Shown piece after piece: positions 6,933 to 9,993 of a stretch of 9,993 nt of DNA. The stretch comes from JAYXXU01 sp037969155 (GTDB lineage Bacteria > Pseudomonadota > Gammaproteobacteria > Pseudomonadales > Moraxellaceae), in contig JBBKWW010000029.1 of the NCBI GenBank assembly GCA_037969155.1, forward strand, positions 1-9,993, in the 5' to 3' direction. The translations under genes and the position numbers were made by a program. The notes beneath the pieces were generated by a model that was given only the letters and a program-made list of their open reading frames with translations, was not told where the DNA came from and made no database searches. How positions within the stretch are numbered: position 1 is the first letter of the stretch; the number at the start of each line of letters is the position of its first letter.

Positions 6933-6938
6933 ATTATA
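6933..6938 (-). promoter_or_regulatory. Candidate -10 box for purMN
   Basis: The minus strand reads TATAAT here, a perfect -10 hexamer, 26 bases before the purM ATG. No good -35 hexamer lies 16-18 bases upstream, and there is no extended TG motif, so an activator or another sigma contact would be needed. A short GCCGCC/GGCGG-rich palindrome (CCGC TTAG GCGG, 6918-6929) lies between this box and the start codon. I recognised no purine-repressor site. Confidence 0.4.
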
Positions 6939-7033
6939 ACCGGAATCAACCATTCGACTATGGTATTCGTGCAGGAAAATGCGTATGTTGAAGCCGTTTT
7001 AATCATCATCTCCACGTTTTTGGAGCATAAAAC

Positions 7034-8221
7034 GTGAACGACCCCTTGATTCGTCGTCTGATCATATTAGTATTTATCCTTGTTTTTGGCTGGATAGTGT
7101 GGTTGTTGCAGCCGATTCTGACCCCATTTATGGCTGCTTTTATTTTGGCATACCTGCTTAACCCATTGGTTGAAAAGCTGATGCGGGCGGGACGAATGCC
7201 GCGCTGGTTATCGATTGGTGCGGTGTTTTTGTTGATGACCAGCCTGATTATTACCGCTACGTGGTGGTTGGTGCCGATGCTTTGGAAGCAGCTGATGTTT
7301 GCCAAAGATAATATCCCGAACGCGGTGAGTTGGTTCAATGGACCGATGCGGATCTGGCTTGAGCAGCGCTTGAGTATGAAAATTGCACCGATTGACCCGC
7401 AGCATGTGTCCGATGAGGTCTTGTTGTATTTACAAACACACTATAATGCATCGAGTCTACAGTCGGCTTTGGGGAATATTGCCCGCTCGGGTTTAAGTGC
7501 GATCAATGTGATGGTGCTGACGATTTTAGTCCCAATCGTCACTTTTTATTTTTTGCTAGACTGGCGTGGCATGTTGCAGCGGCTGCAATTACTGATTCCA
7601 CGCCGCTTTGAGCCTAAGGTGGTGGCCATCACGACGGAATGTGATCAAGTGCTGGGGGCCTTTGTCAAAGGCCAGCTGGTCGTGATGCTGCTGTTGGGTA
7701 TGGTCTACGCCGTGGGTCTACAGTTGGTCGGTATTCAGGTTGGATTGATTATTGGGCTGATTGCTGGTTTGGCCAGTATTATTCCGTATTTGGGTTTTGC
7801 CGTGGGTTTAACGGCTGCTGTCGTGGCCAGTTTGTTACAGTACGGCCTGAATTGGTTTAGTTTGGGCTTGGTGGGGCTGGTGTTTATGATTGGACAAGTG
7901 GTTGAAGGGTATATCTTACAACCATTTTTGCTGGGCAATAAAATCGGTTTGTCGCCGGTTGCGGTGATTTTTTCGATTATGGCGGGCGCCCAGTTATTCG
8001 GATTTGTGGGCATGTTATTGGCCTTGCCGGTGGCCGCAGTATTGGTGGTGCTGCGTCGGCATGTCTATCGTAGTTATGCGGCCAGTGCATTGTATAGGGA
8101 TGTGTCCGCTAGGCATGAGTGGCTGCCAGATACGCAAGGGTCGGTATCTGTATCCTTAGATCCTGATGTGCCACGACCTGATGCGCCAACGCCACCCCCC
8201 AAGCCAGCAGAGGAATCTTGA
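7034..8221 (+). CDS. AI-2E family (PerM-like) membrane permease
   Basis: The 395-aa inner-membrane protein has the layout of the AI-2E transporter/PerM family: two or three helices at 8-82, a soluble loop of about 75 residues (83-157), then a cluster of helices from 158 to 342. Family motifs include FVKGQL (210-215), SIIPYLG (248-254), QPFLLGNKIGLSP (296-308) and GFVGMLLALP (323-332). The C-terminal tail is cytosolic and rich in proline and acidic residues (about 370-395). Family members have been linked to autoinducer-2 export or ion exchange; the substrate here is unknown. GTG 7034 follows GGAG at 7022-7025, and it is the natural start ahead of the first helix. The gene is divergent from purM and ends two bases before the hda ATG, so it is cotranscribed with hda. 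Confidence 0.93.
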   Translation: MNDPLIRRLIILVFILVFGWIVWLLQPILTPFMAAFILAYLLNPLVEKLMRAGRMPRWLSIGAVFLLMTSLIITATWWLVPMLWKQLMFAKDNIPNAVSWFNGPMRIWLEQRLSMKIAPIDPQHVSDEVLLYLQTHYNASSLQSALGNIARSGLSAINVMVLTILVPIVTFYFLLDWRGMLQRLQLLIPRRFEPKVVAITTECDQVLGAFVKGQLVVMLLLGMVYAVGLQLVGIQVGLIIGLIAGLASIIPYLGFAVGLTAAVVASLLQYGLNWFSLGLVGLVFMIGQVVEGYILQPFLLGNKIGLSPVAVIFSIMAGAQLFGFVGMLLALPVAAVLVVLRRHVYRSYAASALYRDVSARHEWLPDTQGSVSVSLDPDVPRPDAPTPPPKPAEES

Positions 8222-8223
8222 GC

Positions 8224-8940
8224 ATGATGCGTCAGTTAAGCCTGTCGATTGATTCACGGCCAGATGCACAGATTGCCGATTTTGCCGGGCCGGGTTGGGT
8301 GGCGGTTATTGATGCAGTTCGGCAGTTACATGCCAGTTTGTTACAGCGTGTTTACTTATATGGTGAGGCTGATAGTGGTAAGTCACATCTACTGTCAGCG
8401 ATTTGTGAGTCTTACCAAGACATGCAGCGCAGCGCGATTCAAGTCTCTTTGATCGAGTTGCTCGACGCGCCGACAGAGGCGTTGGCCGCTTTGGAAGGCT
8501 TTGATTTGGTCGCGTTGGATGACCTTGAGGCCATTCGTGGCGTCGCACATTGGCAGGAAGCAATTTTTCATTTGATCAATCGCAGTAGTGCTGGGGCAGG
8601 TCAGCTCATTTTTGCCTCACGTTTGCCACCACAGGCATTACAGTTGGAGTTGCCAGATTTAATGTCACGCCTGTCACAGGCTGCATGCTTTCAGTTGCCC
8701 AATGGTGATCGTTTTGAGGATCGAGAGGCACTACTTGCCGCTGCACTTAAGCGGCGCGGTTGGCATTTTGAGCCCCAAATCATCGAACATATTTTGCAGC
8801 ATGGCCCACATCAAGCCGGCTTAATCCTAAAAATACTCGGTCAGCTAGAGAGTTTTTTTCATGGGCAGCGGCGTAAGCCCTCTGCGTCGATGATTCGTCA
8901 AGTCCTGCATTTGATCGACAGTCAGTCGGCTAGTCACTGA
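8224..8940 (+). CDS. hda: DnaA regulatory inactivator Hda
   Basis: The 238-aa product is a DnaA-related AAA+ protein that, bound to the DNA-loaded sliding clamp, stimulates ATP hydrolysis by DnaA and prevents re-initiation. The N-terminal QLSLSI (residues 4-9) fits the clamp-binding motif seen in E. coli Hda (QLSLPL). A Walker A of the form GEADSGKS (47-54), Walker B LVALDD (95-100), sensor 1 FASR (130-133) and an arginine-finger box DLMSRL (145-150, R149) follow in order. A C-terminal helical part is present, but there is no DnaA domain IV DNA-binding region, as expected. I placed the start at ATG 8224, which has GAGGAA 8 nt upstream; TTG 8218 is too close to that box, and ATG 8227 is possible. 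It lies 2 bases after the permease stop. Confidence 0.95.
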   Translation: MMRQLSLSIDSRPDAQIADFAGPGWVAVIDAVRQLHASLLQRVYLYGEADSGKSHLLSAICESYQDMQRSAIQVSLIELLDAPTEALAALEGFDLVALDDLEAIRGVAHWQEAIFHLINRSSAGAGQLIFASRLPPQALQLELPDLMSRLSQAACFQLPNGDRFEDREALLAAALKRRGWHFEPQIIEHILQHGPHQAGLILKILGQLESFFHGQRRKPSASMIRQVLHLIDSQSASH

Positions 8941-9003
8941 AAATTGCTTGTCTGGCTGGTTGAGGTATGCGACAGTAAGCGCCTGCCATGGAGTGTGCGG
9001 CGC

Positions 9004-9029
9004 GGTTAGCCACACCGTTTTGGCTAACC
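9004..9029 (+). terminator. Inverted repeat, possible terminator after hda
   Basis: GGTTAGCC (9004-9011) and GGCTAACC (9022-9029) form a perfect 8-bp stem around a 10-base loop. The sequence after it, TAAAACAATAA, is A-rich rather than T-rich, so intrinsic termination would be weak. It could instead be an operator or a processing site ahead of the CSLREA gene, which starts 36 bases later. Confidence 0.45.
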
Positions 9030-9064
9030 TAAAACAATAACGCCCGCTTTAGGAGTTCGCGTTT

Positions 9065-9993
9065 ATGCTCAAGCGTACAATCAGCCTGAGTCTGCTTTGT
9101 ATGGCAAGTCATGCCTACAGTGCTAATATCATTGTAACTACGACTGCTGACGAAGACGGCACGAATCCAAATGCTTGTTCGCTGCGTGAGGCGATTCAGT
9201 TAATCAATGGCGAGACTATTCGTGATCCGAATGACCCAAGTAAAGAGATTTATAAAGACCTCCTAAATAGCACGGCAGGCTATGGTGGCTGTGGTGGTAA
9301 GGATGCTGTTTCAGATGTGTTCTATTCTGCGATCATTGATTTGCCGTTCGGTAAAACCTACCTGTTAGACAGTGAAATAAAGATCAGACGCTCACTGACT
9401 CTACGCAGTGATAATTTGAGCAGTGATGGTTTTGGCAGTAGCCGCAGAGATGGTCTAGGCGTCAATAATCCCGTGATTCGTGCGGTTGGCAGGCATCGCT
9501 TATTTGATATCGATGATGACAGCTTAGAAGCGTCTTCCGTACAGTCCGTAATCATTCAGCAGGTGAATCTCGAAGGCTGCGCTGTGACTGATCCGAGCGT
9601 GGCTTTTTGCGAAACCAACGGCGGCATCATCAGCAATAACGAAAGTCTCTTACTCAGCACACTACGGGTCAAAGGCGGTCGTGCTGATCAACTTGGCGGC
9701 GCAGTATATAGCACCACACCACAATCAAATGTGACGCTGACCATCGTCGATATGCAGGATAATTTTGCAACCAATGGTGCAGCACTGTCTTTTGAGCGGC
9801 CTAACTTCAATATCGGCGGTAGTTATTTTAGTAAAAATAATGTCCCTGCTGGCTCAAGTGGGGTGGCGATTCATGTGCGTGAAGGGGTGCAACAAACCAA
9901 TTCTAGCGGCGAGCTAGTGCCACTGGTGACCACACGAACTGGACTAATTGCAGACAGTACCTTCTATAAAAATGATGCCGCCGTGATTGATTT
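9065..9993 (+). CDS. Secreted CSLREA-domain protein, 5' part (cut by window end)
   Basis: ATG 9065, preceded by AGGAG at 9051-9055, opens a frame that stays open for 309 complete codons to the window edge. Residues 1-20 form a signal peptide (positive MLKR, hydrophobic ISLSLLCMA, cleavage probably after AYSA or ASHA). Mature sequence NIIVTTTADEDG leads into the hallmark CSLREAI (38-44), the defining motif of a domain found at the N-terminus of many large surface proteins. A stretch at 90-113 (IIDLPFGKTYLLDSEIKI and onward) is the usual continuation. Further on, repeats of the form GGxIxxN and GGAVYS suggest a right-handed parallel beta-helix, as in pectate-lyase-like folds. Function is unknown; export and adhesion or matrix roles are inference. 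A C-terminal anchor, if present, lies beyond the window. Confidence 0.85.
   Translation, partial: MLKRTISLSLLCMASHAYSANIIVTTTADEDGTNPNACSLREAIQLINGETIRDPNDPSKEIYKDLLNSTAGYGGCGGKDAVSDVFYSAIIDLPFGKTYLLDSEIKIRRSLTLRSDNLSSDGFGSSRRDGLGVNNPVIRAVGRHRLFDIDDDSLEASSVQSVIIQQVNLEGCAVTDPSVAFCETNGGIISNNESLLLSTLRVKGGRADQLGGAVYSTTPQSNVTLTIVDMQDNFATNGAALSFERPNFNIGGSYFSKNNVPAGSSGVAIHVREGVQQTNSSGELVPLVTTRTGLIADSTFYKNDAAVID

Noticed and set aside
9358..9555. Minus-strand open frame of 65 codons inside the CSLREA gene
   Set aside because: Antisense to a continuous, motif-bearing plus-strand frame, with no family resemblance.
1..9993. CRISPR arrays, tRNA/rRNA genes, riboswitches, phage genes or toxin-antitoxin pairs
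   Set aside because: I looked for spaced direct repeats, tRNA-like cloverleaf ends and characteristic proteins, and saw none.

Overview
The window looks like a chromosomal housekeeping segment of a gammaproteobacterium, most likely from the Pseudomonadales and perhaps the Moraxellaceae. This placement rests on gene order and protein character: etfB-etfA, a purN/purM pair divergent from a PerM-type AI-2E transporter gene plus hda, and a CSLREA-type surface protein after hda. No rRNA or other strong taxonomic marker is present, so the family placement is inference. Base composition looks even across most of the window.

Layout, left to right. Positions 1-271 are poorly coding DNA ending in a decayed hairpin that resembles the right end of an IS200/IS605 (tnpB-type) element. 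This element cuts off the 3' end of a minus-strand PF10118-like metal-dependent hydrolase gene (228-770), which is therefore probably a pseudogene. A 326-base divergent intergenic region follows, with a perfect 7+7 bp inverted repeat. Next is the etfB-etfA operon (1097-2803, +), which ends in a long symmetrical terminator shared with the convergent gene. Two tandem paralogous calcium/sodium antiporter genes come next on the minus strand (2873-3832 and 4067-5050). purN and purM (5195-6906, minus) follow, overlapping by 4 bp. Divergent from purM on the plus strand are a PerM/AI-2E family permease gene and hda (7034-8940). The window ends inside a large secreted CSLREA-domain protein gene that starts at 9065 and runs off the edge.

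Functionally, EtfA and EtfB form the electron carrier between acyl-CoA dehydrogenases and the quinone pool. PurM and PurN catalyse two steps of de novo IMP synthesis. Hda shuts down DnaA after initiation of replication. The two antiporters probably handle Ca2+/Na+ exchange at the inner membrane. The genes form independent transcription units, separated by recognisable hairpin terminators at 2814-2847, 4014-4044 and 5142-5170.

I do not see a convincing undescribed system. The points most worth a second look are the hydrolase/IS junction at about 228-275, the tandem antiporter duplication, the inverted repeat upstream of etfB, and the truncated CSLREA gene at the right edge.
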